DNA from: Angiostrongylus vasorum
Lineage: Eukaryota; Nematoda; Chromadorea; Rhabditida; Metastrongylidae
Direction: 5' to 3'
DNA: 64,000 nt
Assembly: GCA_018806985.1 (NCBI GenBank)
Contig: JADANN010000403.1
Coordinates: forward strand, 124,001-188,000
Position 1 is the first letter of the stretch, and every line of letters starts with the position of its first letter. A program made the translations under genes and the position numbers. Of this stretch, positions 21,850 through 33,579 are shown in pieces. Under the pieces are notes generated by a model. The model saw only the letters and a program-made list of their open reading frames with translations, had not been told where the DNA came from and searched no databases.

Positions 21850-22291
21850 GCGGCCTGACTCCGCCTACTGTAGCCTGACTCCGCCTTCTGTAGCCTGCCT
21901 CCGCCCAACCCAAAAAGGTATATAAACGGCTCCACGATTAGCTAGCTCACTTCAAAGTAATGCTGCCCAAGTCACCATGTTCTTTCCTCACATCCATCTC
22001 ATGTAGTAGAAGTCATATAACAACCTCTTCACTTCATAAGCAACCTGAACACCAGTGATCAGGCTGCGTCTATTCATTACTTGTATCATTGTTGCATTAA
22101 TTGTAGAGTTGTACTGTTATGTCACAGTTGTTGTATAATTAGATGGACGGTTTAATTACCCAAGTTTGTGGTATTCAGCATTGTGGCTGCCAATCACAAG
22201 AGGACCCACGTGGCGCAGGCAAAGGCGAGCAGCTAATTATGACGGAATCTTCTCAAATACTTGGTATTCCTACATCAACGAGCCATCCCAA
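21850..22291 (+). repeat. 5' LTR of BEL/Pao element
   Basis: Matches the 28466-28871 copy from CTGTAGCCTGACTCCGCC to ATCAACGAGCC. Its U3 carries about three direct repeats of CTGTAGCCTGACTCCGCCT, against fewer in the 3' LTR. The exact left limit is uncertain. Confidence 0.75.
21919..21926 (+). promoter_or_regulatory. TATA box in the 5' LTR
   Basis: TATATAAA, conserved in the 3' LTR at 28513-28520, is the likely core promoter of the element. Confidence 0.55.
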
Positions 22292-22303
22292 AAAGTTTTG
22301 TTT

Positions 22304-22321
22304 TGGTGCACTGGCCGTTTG
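22304..22321 (+). other. Primer binding site, tRNA-Gly-like
   Basis: TGGTGCACTGGCCG follows the 5' LTR by about a dozen bases. It matches the complement of a tRNA-Gly 3' end (TGGTGCATCGGCCG from memory of nematode tRNA-Gly) with two changes. Confidence 0.5.
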
Positions 22322-22374
22322 AAAGGATCCGTCGTGTCAAGCAAGTCACAACCAAGTACGTTAACTCTACAATC

Positions 22375-23878
22375 ATGTCCAACCTAACATTGGCAAGTCA
22401 CAAGCAGATACTTACACAGTATACTAACCAATTACAAAAATTTCTAGCGCGATTCAAAGACGCGCAGTTAGAAGAAATCTCTATTAAGAACTTGCAAGAT
22501 GAGATAACGCTCACCGTTATTCACACAAGTCTACATCAGTTAGAAGAAGGAGTTGCAGCCCCAGAAAACATGACCACAAAGATTCAACACGCACTACACG
22601 AACTCGCTACCATATTCGAAAAGACACACCCGACGCTACCAAATATTGAAGACGAGTTCTCACAGTATTCGAGTGCCGCCGAAGAAGCGATTGGCAATAC
22701 TTTCGAATACCTTGTACTACTTCGTGCTCGGATCCATGGCTTCAAGGCTCACGCTGAGCTTTTCAACACATCCCACAAACCCTTCACTACGAAAAGTGGG
22801 AAAGATGACTCCACATTCAACGCGGTCGTGAAAAATCAGGAGCTACCCACAATCGCAATCCCAACATTCAACGGCGACATATGGGACTGGGATAACTTTT
22901 GGGAGCTTTTCAACTTAAACGTACATTCACAAAACCTTTCCGAGCTACAAAAATTCAATTACCTGCTCAGCTCCTTTAAAGGGAACATCTACAATCGATA
23001 AAGAAGTTCCAAGTCACAAGGAAAACCTACGCAAAAGCCATAGAATTTCTTACTAATAAGTACGGTAATTCTGTGAAACTTATTCGCCAGCTCCTCAGAA
23101 AAATGGACAAAATCTCCCTTTACTCATCATCCATACAAGAGCAACGTAGAATACTGGAAGACATAGAGGCAATCATATTCCAACTAGTGCAAAAAGGTGA
23201 AAATGTCGACAACCAGTCCATGTATAAAGCTGCTTTCGAAATTTCCGATCGAGATCCAACGCAAAGTTCTCCACAAAAATGTCACTTCTCCCGATGAACC
23301 GTTCAGCATGCGGCAGCTTCCAAAATATTTTGAAGAGGTTATAACCAGCGAGGAACGTCGCCAGACCAGCTCGACACCTCCTCGAGATACAGTTAGCTTT
23401 GACAACAAAGTCAAACACTGGAATTCGCGGACAACAAAGCTCTTGTGTATATTGTAAAGGAAACCAAACGCCTTTCTACTGCAGTAAATACGAAACACCT
23501 CAAAGAAGATACCAGTATCTTCAAAATAATAGGCTATGCCATATCTGCGCCTCCCCATCCCACAGCACAGTTCAGTGCAACAGTTCGTCATGGCGTAAGT
23601 GCCAGAAACGCCACCACACATCATGCTGTTTGTTTTCAACACCAAAGGAGAAGACGTTCCTAACACCCTTGAAAAATACGAACGCCAAAAACGAGGCCAA
23701 CGTCAGTAAATACAAAGAAAAAGAGCATAAAAAGCCCGCTTCTACGTCTAAAATAAACCACATCGGACAAGACACACCTGCCGAAGACAAAATTTTGACG
23801 AAATCCAGCACAAAACTGCAGTCAACTTTCCTACTCACAGGGGAACTGACTATAATGAACCAATCACAAAACAACTAG
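22375..23878 (+). pseudogene. BEL/Pao gag (capsid and zinc knuckles)
   Basis: The likely start is ATG at 22375 (MSNLTLASHKQ). The first open segment runs to 23001 and ends in a DUF1759-type stretch (PTFNGDIWDWDNFWELF, then NYLLSSFKG), typical of Pao gag. Frame changes follow near 23000, 23290 and 23400. The downstream frame at 23399-23878 has Cys/His clusters (CVYCKGN, then LCHICASPSHSTVQC and CQKRHHTSCC) like the gag-pol zinc knuckles of this superfamily. Gag would package the element RNA in cytoplasmic particles. At least three frame breaks make this copy non-functional unless some are sequencing errors. Confidence 0.75.
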
Positions 23879-24840
23879 AGAAAGTTTCCGACTTACCAGA
23901 ACGGGGAGTCGAGTTATCCTTTATCGACGAGAAACTTGCACAAAAGCTCTATCTACCGACGATAGAAGAAATTAAACTACGACTAAACACATTTGGCTCA
24001 AACAATGTGAAAGAACGTGTTTAAAGAAAGGTCCCACTACAGGTATGGGACGCGAACAGCCACCAAATATCACTATTCTTGTACACACATAACACGATAA
24101 CGAAGCCGTTCAAACCGCCACCAATTTGTCCAGAAGACATGGACTTCATTGTAAAAAACAACCTCCAAATTGAGATAAATAAAACCAGGCCCATGATCCA
24201 ACCTTCCATTCTACTCGGATGTGACCAACTGTGGATCCTCATAAAATACGATAGACCACACATTAAACTACCACCCGGGCTACATCTTATTCCAACGCGT
24301 CTAGGTCATTTATGTATAGGACAACTCAAAAACCCTCCTTCGGTACAAAAAAGAAGATGACAACGTGTTGTTACAAGTACAACAAAGCAAAGAAGGAGAC
24401 ACATTACCCATACAGGATTTCAAAGATGAACTAGACAGATGGGATCAATACTGGGCACTACGCGTGCAAATCGATGAAGAGGAAATGAATAAGTGCAATC
24501 AGCATCGGACACTGGAATGTCAAGTCCATGCTTGCCTTATTGAAGATTCAGAAACGGATAAAGACGAAGCAGTCAAATGAGAACAATTTTGGACCCTCGA
24601 AACTGTCGGAACAGAAGAATTCACGAACTCCGCAAAAATGGAAAAAGCACTGACAGATCAGCAAGTATGGGAAACCTTCAACAAAACCATTGAGAAAAGA
24701 CTAGACGGATATTACGTTCGGCTACCTTGGAAAGATGTAGATCTATCACTACCTGATAATAGAGCAATTGCGCTCAATAGACTCGTGTTTTGAAATCCCT
24801 GCAAAACAACAAAGATTTGCTCGCTAGGTACAATGGCATA
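23879..24840 (+). pseudogene. BEL/Pao aspartic protease (A17-like) and linker
   Basis: GVELSFIDEKLAQKLYLP near 23905-23960 resembles the strand just after the catalytic aspartate of Pao peptidases, but the Asp-Thr/Ser-Gly triplet itself is not visible. The later segment around 24200-24300 (SILLGCDQLWILI, then PGLHLIPTRLGHL) is the conserved end of the A17 peptidase. Stops occur near 24024 and 24360. The following 24365-24580 frame is the acidic linker before the reverse transcriptase (FKDELDRWDQYWAL). Confidence 0.6.
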
Positions 24841-26785
24841 TTCGAAGAACAACTTCGCCTGCATATCCTAGAGGAAATCAACGAACAGGAAACTCCACAA
24901 AGCTCCTGAGTTTATTATATTCCTCACCGAGCAGTTTTAACTCCCAATAAAAATACCAGCAAGATCAGAATAGTTTATGACGCATCAGTACACTACAAGG
25001 GATGGCCATAACTTAACGACCACACAGTGGACCAGTGATCCTCTCACAATTGTTCGGAATCCTCTTTCGCTCTAGAATCGGACAAATTGCGATTACATCA
25101 GACGTTGAAAAGGCCTTTCTGCAAGTCCGACTCCATGAGGACGATCGCGATGTCACACGATACCTGTGGCTACATGATCACAGGTCACCACCATTTCCGA
25201 ACAACATTAAAACCCCTACGATTCACTAGAGTGATTTTCGGACTAAATACATCACCATTTCTTTTGGCAGGAACAATACATTTTCATCTTGATCAATATA
25301 AAGAAGAAGTAGAATTAATAATGCAACTCAAAGACAACTTATACATGGACAACCTACTTGTAACCGTCGACGACCTCAAAGAAGCATTTCAGATCTACTT
25401 ACGCACAAAAAAATACTGAATGACCTCAACATGAAACTTCGCGAAATCGTTTCCAATAATACTGACCTAATGGAAAAAAATACCCTCTGGTGTTAAAGCG
25501 GACAGCAAATTATCGAAAGTACTGGGAATGCCATAGAACACCAACTCCGACTGTCTACAGATAACATGTATGGGAAAAATAAATCAACGTATCAACAAGC
25601 GAACGGTGGCTGGCACATTAGCGTCTGTATACGACCCCATGGGATTTCTAACACCCTTACTTCATAAAGCAAAGGTATTCTTACACAGCCTGTGGAAAGA
25701 AAAGTACAATTGGGATCATATCCTACCTGATTCCCGGAAGGATAAATGGATAGCCATATGCAAGGAAATGCAAGGTTTCACGAAACTTTTGCCACGTTAC
25801 CTTGAAACAAAAAATGCAAAATACATTTCAGTAACCTTCGCCAACGCCAGCGTTGAAGCTCTGGCCACCTGCTTTTATCTACTTTCCGAAAATTCAACCA
25901 GTCTTCTCATAGAAAAAAAGCAAACTGCTTTCGCTAAAGTCCCCATCAACCATACCAAAACTGGACCTAGATGCGGTAACTTTAGCTCCGCGATTAACCA
26001 ACGCCGTACTCACTCAACTTCGAAGGGCTTTAGCAATTCAAGAATTTTTCATCATTTGGGACTCCGAGATCGTACTTAGCTGGATAAAGCGCAAACAACT
26101 AAAGAACATTGGACTTAGAATATTCAACAGACTACTGGAAATCGAAAAGATCGTCGACCATATACAAAGGAACGGTTATCGCATTCTTTTCGATCACGTC
26201 CCATCACGTTATTACGCAGCGGATTGTGCAACAAGTGGTTTTAACCAGAAGGAATTGCTCGACCACTTCTGGTGGGTCGGACCACCTTTCCTCCGAAAAT
26301 CTCGAGACAATTGGGAAATCATTTGCAACACTTTCAAGCATAACGAAGGCTCTTTGGAAAAGTGTCCAGAAATTCACGATAATCCAATATGCACGATATT
26401 CCAGGAATTTCCCCACGAAGAACAGCAACTGTTTCCCGTAGAACAAAATCACTCAGACAAAGAGAACGGAAACGATATCTTCACCTCATTGGGAAAGTAC
26501 TCTCTGATAAATGTTAAAAGAATCACTGCAGTAATTATACGCTTTATTCAAATCTCAGTTGCCAAGGCGAACATTCGTAGACAACGCCGTATCAAACTTT
26601 CCACGCTTCCAAGTGTCACCGACGTCAACCTGGATCCCAACATCTCCGGCGAAGAGATCACTATAGCTGGAAAAGTACTAGTCAGACAACATCAGCTGTC
26701 GACAGTAATCTCATCCATGCAGGCATCTCAACGTCAAATCGGACAAGGAAGGTTTGTTCCGGTGTTTTGGACGACTACGAAATAG
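24841..26785 (+). pseudogene. BEL/Pao reverse transcriptase and RNase H
   Basis: TPNKNTSKIRIVYDAS near 24940-24990 is the first RT block. The ITSDVEKAFLQVRL segment near 25092-25135 carries the first catalytic Asp, and YMDNLLVTV near 25345-25370 takes the place of the YVDD box. The frame shifts between these. The 25570-26079 frame (GTLASVYDPMGFLTP, then LHSLWKEKYNWD) is the thumb/connection region characteristic of Pao. RNase H lies beyond it in broken frames (about 25830-26300), including FFIIWDSEIVLSWI in another frame near 26045. Inactive. Confidence 0.7.
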
Positions 26786-27950
26786 CGATTTAAGCAAAGA
26801 AGCCAAAAACCCTTTGCATGTCAATCGTACGAAAACAATTCTGGGTCCCCAAACTACGTGCACAAATAACACGAATCCTCAGTAAATGCGTACCATGTCA
26901 ACGCTTCAACAACCTACCATACAAATATCCAGGAAAAAGCGACTTACCTAAGCAAATTCACAAATCACGACCTTTTAAGCACATTGGTCTCGATTATTTT
27001 GGTCCAATAACAATTATTCAATCGGATTCTGCCGAAAATAAATGTTATGTAGCAGTAGCAACGTGCATGGCGACGAGACCAATACATCTGACATCGTCTC
27101 CAACCTTACAACTACCTCATTCCTCATGTTCCTACGCCGATTCTTCGCCAGACGAGGAACGTCCGCATCAATTACAAGTGACAACGCTCCAACATTTCTA
27201 CTAGCGGAAACCATTCTCAATGAAAGCGTCAAATCCATACAAAATGATCCAGAAGTAAAACGTACAGTGGCGAGCCATGAAATACAGTGGAAATATATTA
27301 CTCCATTCGCACTATGGCAAGGGGGCTTTTACGAAAGACTCATCAAATCAGTAAAACACTCCTTGTACAAAACCCTTGCAACCGCAAAGCTCTCAACGGA
27401 GCAGTTAACAACGGTGATAATAGAAATCGAGTCACTCCTTGATACGAGACCACTGTTATACGTAGAATCACAATCGGCGCGAGAAGAAACGCTCCGACCT
27501 ATCGACTTCCTTCAAAAAGATTTCGAAATGTTTTCTCCACTGGATAAGATTGCCAATGAAACATGCGATTCCTCCTATCTTCAATCAGATGAGAAAGTCG
27601 CACTACGAGCAAAAGAACAAGTTACCAAGGCTTTAAATTCATCCTACCAATTGACAGAAAAAATTTTGGACAATTTGGAAATCTCACTACCTAACATCAC
27701 TGCGGGAAAAGCATCAGAGCAATTCCACATAGAGAAGCTCGAAATATGAGCCTAAAGTGGATAATCTAGTATTAATCAACGACCCAGCGCAACCTCGATA
27801 TTCGTGGAAGATGGGAAGAATTAAGGAGCTCGTCAAGAACTCACAAGGTATCGCACGGGAAGCCGTTATTCTACTACCATCACACCGTCTAATTCGCCGA
27901 CCACTAAATCTTTTAACTCTATTGAAATTAGATGAACCTTCATTATAGCA
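26786..27950 (+). pseudogene. BEL/Pao integrase and C-terminal domain
   Basis: The zinc-binding region precedes FWVPKLRAQITRILSKC and CVPCQRFNN near 26840-26910. The core follows with HIGLDYFGPI near 26980 (first Asp), ITSDNAPTF near 27165-27190 (second Asp) and FYERLIKSVKHSL near 27330-27365 (Glu). One frameshift lies near 27100-27130 between the first and second acidic residues. The end, about 27740-27950, has the DUF5641-like block (PRYSWKMGRIKEL, then RLIRRPLNLL). All three acidic catalytic residues are present but split between frames. Confidence 0.75.
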
Positions 27951-28014
27951 AACAGAAAGCGAACAGCAACTCGAGACAAGAGCGCCACAACCAACTAAAC
28001 AACACGAATTATCA

Positions 28015-28326
28015 ATGGAAGAAAACAGAACAGAAGTCATAGAAACAACTCCCGGAAAGCGAACAGCTCTTCTGGGACAATGCTCAGCAGCAAACTCGTA
28101 CCGGCATACCAACTTCCGCGATATAAAGTGCATCAAAGGAGGAATACAACTCACTTCATCTGGCAACACCCCTTACCAGATATCAAACAAAGTGGACGAG
28201 GCTACTCAAACTCCACGAGCCCCACAGAAGGACGCCAGCACACAAACACTAATCGAAGTATTTCGCCACGCAGCAACACAAACGGGAACCGACAACACCA
28301 AGCCAACTACTAGCAGTGCAACTTAA
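28015..28326 (+). CDS. Small 3' open frame of the BEL element
   Basis: A 103-codon frame between the integrase end and the 3' LTR, rich in Thr and Gln (ATQTPRAPQKDASTQT). It may be the tail of the polyprotein after a stop or an accessory frame. No envelope-like signal peptide or membrane segment is present. Confidence 0.3.
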   Translation: MEENRTEVIETTPGKRTALLGQCSAANSYRHTNFRDIKCIKGGIQLTSSGNTPYQISNKVDEATQTPRAPQKDASTQTLIEVFRHAATQTGTDNTKPTTSSAT

Positions 28327-28451
28327 ACAAGCATCTCCACCTTACAGGACAAGTCAGCATCGCGATACAAACACTGCTTAATAAAGTACCAGGCTTGTCA
28401 TCAACAGCTACACAAATGTTTTGACTCTTTGCCGCACATTCACTTCCTATG

Positions 28452-28468
28452 CTCTTGCGAGGGGTGGG
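28452..28468 (+). other. Polypurine tract
   Basis: GCGAGGGGTGGGGGGGAG directly precedes the 3' LTR, the expected site of plus-strand priming. Confidence 0.55.
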
Positions 28469-28871
28469 GGGGAGTCCGCCTTCTGTAGCCTGACTCCGCC
28501 CAACCGAAAAGATATATAAACGGCTCCACGAGTAGCTAGTTCAGTTCACAGCAATGCTGCCCAAGTCACCATGTTCTTCACTCACATTCATCTCATGTAG
28601 TAGAAGTCATATGACAACCTCTTCACTCATAAACAACCTGAACACCAGTGATCAGGCTGCGTCTATTCATTACTTGTATCACTGTTGTATTAATTGTACA
28701 GTTGTATTGTTATGCCATAATTGTTGTATAATTATAACTGGTTTAATTACCCACGTTTGAGGTGTCCAGCATTGTGACTGCCAATCACAAGAAGACCCGC
28801 GTGGCACGGACAAAGGCGAGCAACTAATTCCCACCAAATCGGTATTTCTATATCAACGAGCCGTCCCAACA
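28466..28871 (+). repeat. 3' LTR of BEL/Pao element
   Basis: Direct repeat of the 5' LTR with scattered substitutions and a shorter U3 repeat array; TATA-like TATATAAA at 28513. Confidence 0.75.
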
Positions 28872-29134
28872 GGGCCATCAAGAATCAATACAGTAACATC
28901 CAAACAAAAGCAACAAAAGGATACCGTCGAAGTTTACGTAGTCTAAGGAAATGCCCCCTAAATTTTAGCTGGTCAAACACAAATCCTTGATCCAAATACT
29001 CGGACACGAGAACATGTACACCTGTTTTAGCTTGATACAGGATTCGATCGATCGTTCATCACCAGTGAATCGGCTGCATGTCTTCAGTTGCGAAATATTG
29101 GTTTCCTAGAACTATCCATTAACCCATAACTCAC

Positions 29135-29249
29135 CGACACTTTACAGAAAAACCTTTGTTCTGAAAATGTTCATAGCGCGGTAATACTTACCATCATTCT
29201 CGAGATTGAGCAGATCAAACAAAATTTCGAATCTCTCCATCATTGACAT
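29135..29249 (-). CDS. Putative first two exons of an unrecognised gene
   Basis: On the minus strand, a CCTTTTTTAG acceptor lies about eight bases before ATG at 29249, the layout of a nematode trans-spliced 5' end. Exon 29192-29249 (MSMMERFEILFDLLNLEND) ends at a perfect G|GTAAGT. Exon 29135-29160 follows a CATTTTCAG acceptor, continues the frame (EQRFFCKVS) and ends at G|GTGAGT. A third exon was not established before the BEL LTR at 28871. The family is not recognised. The downstream part may have been displaced by the retrotransposon. Confidence 0.35.
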
Positions 29250-29875
29250 GTTGCTACTAAAAAAGGCTCTCAACCAAGTACAAAACGGTTGTAGATAGAG
29301 GACTGGGAAAGAACAGGGAACGAATGCACTAACTGTAAGAGCACAGGAACGAAAGCCAGAGCCCAAGGAAAGAGAGGAAAATAACAAGAAATCGAATGCA
29401 TCATAGATGCATCTTGCTCACTGTACAGGATAGGAAGTAATAAAACACATAAAGCATAGCAAACCATCGTGAGCAGGGTTCACGCTCTGGTCGAACAAAC
29501 ATGATCTGTAGATCTATGGTTTCCTTTCGAATTGCACTTCTCTCTTCCAGCCCACCACGGTCATTCAAGTGCACTTTCCCATCCCTTTTTCTTCATATTG
29601 GTGAACAGTGACATCAAGAAATTCCTCACCATCCTGGACTTCCTACTTTTGTCCAGCGGTGAGAAATCCATCAAGACGATGTGGCATCCGGTTCCCGACA
29701 ATATGTCTCAAACAAATAGTACAAGGTCACGAAAAACACGAAAGTGACCAAAAGGACACAAAAATACCTTCGTGTATGAAACATCCCCATGAGAAAAGCT
29801 AAGAGAACCGTAGTCATTTGCTGTAAGCGTTCAATTTTTTGATCAGTAATCAATAGCCAGTATCCAATCTGTTTC
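29250..29875. other. No recognised feature
   Basis: Upstream flank of the putative minus-strand gene. Opposing short frames without motifs. Confidence 0.3.
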
Positions 29876-29925
29876 CATACATATATATATGTGTATACAC
29901 ATATATATATATATATGTATAAACA
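29876..29925. repeat. AT/GT microsatellite
   Basis: (TA)n-rich tract with TGTGTATACACA at its centre, self-complementary. It lies immediately before a SINE insertion. Confidence 0.8.
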
Positions 29926-29929
29926 AGGG

Positions 29930-30212
29930 GGCGAGTGTGGCACAGTGATTGGAAGCGCCACTGCGAAACACACGTGGGATCGGTCCCCTGCGCCCAGGGC
30001 CCACCAAGCTTCCCATCCCTCCGGGGTCGCATAGTTGGTACCAAACTTCTCTGGGAGGACAGCAGCACTGGCTCATTACGTCGGTAGGCCATCTCAAGTC
30101 ATTGTGAAGGTCAGATATGCATTCAATCACCTCCAACGGTGGTTAATGAAGTCGAGTGCACGGCGCATCCCTCAGGGATTGATCAACATCGACAGCTTTA
30201 TCCTTTATCCTT
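29930..30212 (+). mobile_element. tRNA-derived SINE (family A), copy 6
   Basis: Best-preserved head: GTGTGGCACAGTGATTGG (A-box-like TGGCACAGTG) and TGGGATCGGTCCC (B-box-like) about 35 bases on. The 3' end is a short tandem of TTTATCC. The insertion is next to the AT microsatellite. Confidence 0.7.
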
Positions 30213-30394
30213 TGTGCACAGACATAATGCAAATAAATGACGTTCTGCTTGCTGGTTGTCTTGCGCGCAAGAGTAGGACGAATCTGGTCGTTTCTACTTA
30301 AGAACAATTTTCCTTGTTTCGAGCTTTCGACTAATTCTGGTCTTGACGAGGTGACACACAAGAACCCTTAGGATATTCTTCGATAAGCCATATA

Positions 30395-30800
30395 ACTTAG
30401 ATACTTGGACACTTGGATGGCCCGTCTTCACTGATTGGGCAGGCTTTAGCATAATATCCATTCTCCGGAGACTTCTTGGTTTAGCCATTGTAGTTCTCTG
30501 GAGTCCCTGAGGACAGCCTGTCCATAGTCTGCACCAGGTTCTCACCACCACAGGCAGTCGCAGCCCTTTTTTGATTAGAGGGAGATTTGCCATTATGCGA
30601 CTAGATTGATTCCACGACGGTGGTGTATAGTGGTATTTGTTTAGTCTTAGCTGGGCTTTTCTGATTGAAACGCTGGACTCCTTCTCAGCTTAGAGGGACC
30701 CTGGCGGATGGACGAATCCCCCCGTTGTAAATGGCAGTGCGACACGCAGGAACACCTCCCAGCCGCGATGAGCTGGTAAACCGTTGGGAGGATTGACCGG
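30395..30800. repeat. Family-D repeat, near full length
   Basis: Starts with a two-unit run of ACTTGGA (TACTTGGACACTTGGATGG) and ends CTCCCAGCCGCG...CGTTGGGAGG. In reverse orientation the first end would be a short tandem-repeat tail, as in SINEs mobilised by CR1/RTE-type LINEs. Confidence 0.6.
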
Positions 30801-32580
30801 TAATACGACCAACAATTAACTGTTATTTCGTTTTAATCACAACGGTAATTGTACAGAATATGCAAATACAAAAAACACCGAAATAGACTGAAAATGGGTG
30901 CAAAATGCTTCAAAGTGTTGATAGCAGCGTATTTGCATATTGGGTCATAGTAATACACATTAAACAGGGGCGTATATGCAGTACAAGGACTACATGTAGC
31001 AAACGCCAGTGTTGCAAAGTACGCTCCTATGCTTTTTGAAAAAACGAAACTACAATACAACAGCTAACATTGGGCAAACGAGATCAGCCGAAATGACAGC
31101 AAATGACTCGTCTCTACCATGTCACTATAGTACAAGTCAAAAAGTTGTAAATGTAAGAAAACGAACCCCTCATTCTGGATCCCAACATTGCACACCTGTC
31201 AAGAAAAATCCATGGGCCGATGTGCCTCATATCAAAAAAAAGAACAGCGTATTGCAGTTGTTAGTTGAAAATAGGCCTTCGAGTCAGTTCTCGGCACCGA
31301 ATAATCACTAGCTTTAAGCAGAACGCCTCGACTTCGTAAGAAGACGCCACGCGGGACTTTTCGTAGTCGTCACGAAGCAACACCTAAACTTACGTAATTA
31401 GACCGTCTATATAAATAAATGTAACACCAACAGAACAGGAATAACTACAGAAAAATACTGGCATAAGAGCAAGGCAAGTTCAAGATTATGAGGCGCTATA
31501 ACTACTAATGAAGTGAAGTTAATAAAGCCACAACAGTTTAGGATATTATTAAAACATTAATGCAGTAATAATAGCAACTTGATAACAATGACGACTAATG
31601 GATGCGGATGATGGCGTCCACACGGGCTCCATCATTGGTCAGGACGCCGAAGGTTAGAAGAACAGAGTGAGATGCAGAAGAGTCGTGCATTAGGCTAAGC
31701 TAGAGATCACATCTACTGTGGTTAGGTGCACTTTGACATTGATCGATGAGGATAACAAGTTACCCAAGCATCGTGATGCAAATGACTACGAACGAGATGG
31801 GTCACCTGCGGAACACAGTCAGGCGGCTGGTTTTGGATAACGATGTGTCTGCAGCGTGAAGTGAGCATCGATGGGTGCCACCATTGCCCAAGAGATAACT
31901 TGGGCCATAGAACGACTGAGAACTGATTAGCCGACTACGGCGACATAACAATTACACAGCATAAAGTGGCCGGTCAGTGATCGTGTACGCCTAGCGTACA
32001 TTATAGGACGAATAGTATATGCCACCGAATGGCGTTGCAGACAGAACGCATCTGAGGATTGCCGCCGTTAGTGACAACGCACCGCAGATCAACTGATAAA
32101 CGATGAACACTGACACGATGATGTGGATGCACCTGGCTGGTCAGAAGCGTGACCTGGTAACGATACTGCGAATCTAATGCACCATTTGCAACTGTCGTGT
32201 AATTATGAGACAATGAAGCTATTGTAGAATTCGAGGCTGTGATGTAATAACGGTAGAGTGAAGTTAACATATAACAATGACCACGTGCAATATGAGCTAA
32301 CAACTACGACAACATACATAGGTGGCATACGAGATCAGTGAGGGACCGACCTGGTAAGGGACGAACTCGGATGGTAATCCACAAGGCTATTCATATGCTC
32401 GTGGAAAAGGCGGTGTTTGGCACTGGTCCAGCAGCTTTACAGAAAACATTCGTCGGCTACCGTTTGCACGTCCCGTCAAAACAAGAGATCAACTAGCAGA
32501 AGACGGTTCTCGTAAACATTCTCGCGTCTTTCGTATTATTGTAAGCAAGATGACATTTGGACAGTAATAGCAAACAACAA
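30801..32580. other. No firmly supported feature
   Basis: A 100-codon plus-strand frame at 31009-31311 (rich in Ser/Thr/Lys) and a 100-codon minus frame at 32001-32303 show no motif. From about 31.4 to 32.4 kb the base composition is less AT-rich and could be a decayed LTR or interior of another BEL-like element, given the integrase relic just downstream. I cannot show it. Confidence 0.3.
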
Positions 32581-32589
32581 GCTCCGACT

Positions 32590-33110
32590 GCAAAAATAGA
32601 TTTGCATAAGAAGACTCTTTATAGCGATCAAAGTTCCTTAGGATGGTGTGAAAAAGTTTTTCGAACTACGACGTTTGCCAGGCAACTTGAGAAACAGTGG
32701 ATCTGATCAATACTGCAGAAAGATACAGTAATAGAAAGAAATAGTAATTATTCTGGCACTTGTTGCTATTCAGCGTGCCTTATAAAAAAACTATCAATGA
32801 ACGACAAACCTAAAAGACGTGTGATAAAGTTACGGCTATTCAAACATGTCGGAATAAACTATTTTGGGCCATTATCATTGAAGCATGCAAGAGATCGAAT
32901 GAAGGCCTAAAGAATAATTCTTACTTGAACATCCACAAAAATGCTTCACTTGGATCTGGTCCAAAATATGACTATTGACGAACTGACAGCTGCAAGCACT
33001 TCGGCGGTTTTTTTGGTAGGCGAGGAAAAGCAGGCACCCTTAGCTCTGATAACCCGTCCATCTACGTTGATTTTGTTGATACAAATGGTTCCTTCGTTAG
33101 GTATTTTGTA
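32590..33110 (+). pseudogene. BEL/Pao integrase relic
   Basis: The plus strand gives KHVGINYFGPLSL at about 32835-32880, matching the HIGLDYFGPI block of BEL integrases. It is followed by LHLDLVQNMT near 32944-32975 and, in another frame, LQALRRFF near 32987-33012. These correspond to the RAIHLELV and ALRRFIARRG blocks. It is a separate, older insertion than the one at 21.85 kb. Confidence 0.55.
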
Positions 33111-33579
33111 TTATTATGGTTTGATAAATACCTTTGTAGAGCAGCTTTTACGACCCATCATTATACCAACCAGAAATGCCACCTCATTTACAAAGAGATT
33201 ATTAAAAAAAAAGAACTGTGCGAACAACTTTAACACCTTATGCTTCATGGCACAAACATTCCATGAGTGCTTATTGAGTATGTGAGGCATTCCATTTAAC
33301 ATTCTCGCAGCTACGCCTGATCTCCAGTTGGTTGCGGACTGGACAACACCTGATTTTTCAGCCTTTATGGACTTGCTGGCTTTTTTTTGAAAACAAGAAC
33401 AGTTTTTTCGGTGACTACAGGAAATCGTGGGTTTTGAATATAAAGGATTTGTAGAAAACACTTTGCTGCTGTCGTTGTATGTTACTGTGGTTCATCATAC
33501 AGGCACATTACTGTCATCATCTGGAAGTGTTTTGCAACATATGGGTCTCCAATTCAAAACCGACTCTCCTTTAACCTCA
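33111..33579. other. No recognised feature
   Basis: Possibly the rest of the BEL relic, but no motif remains. Confidence 0.3.

Larger units (their letters stand above)
21850..28871 (+). mobile_element. BEL/Pao LTR retrotransposon, both LTRs, inactive
   Basis: Two direct LTRs of about 400-430 bases flank a 6.2 kb interior encoding, in order, gag with DUF1759-like region and zinc knuckles, aspartic protease, reverse transcriptase/RNase H and integrase. This gene order (integrase last) and the Pao-type RNase H and peptidase sequences identify BEL/Pao rather than Gypsy or Copia. There are numerous frameshifts and stops, and the LTRs differ by scattered substitutions and small indels, so the insertion is not recent. 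No target-site duplication could be fixed because the outer LTR limits are uncertain. Confidence 0.85.

Noticed and set aside
29876..29925. Possible regulatory palindrome TGTGTATACACA
   Set aside because: It is part of an AT/GT microsatellite, where such symmetry is expected.
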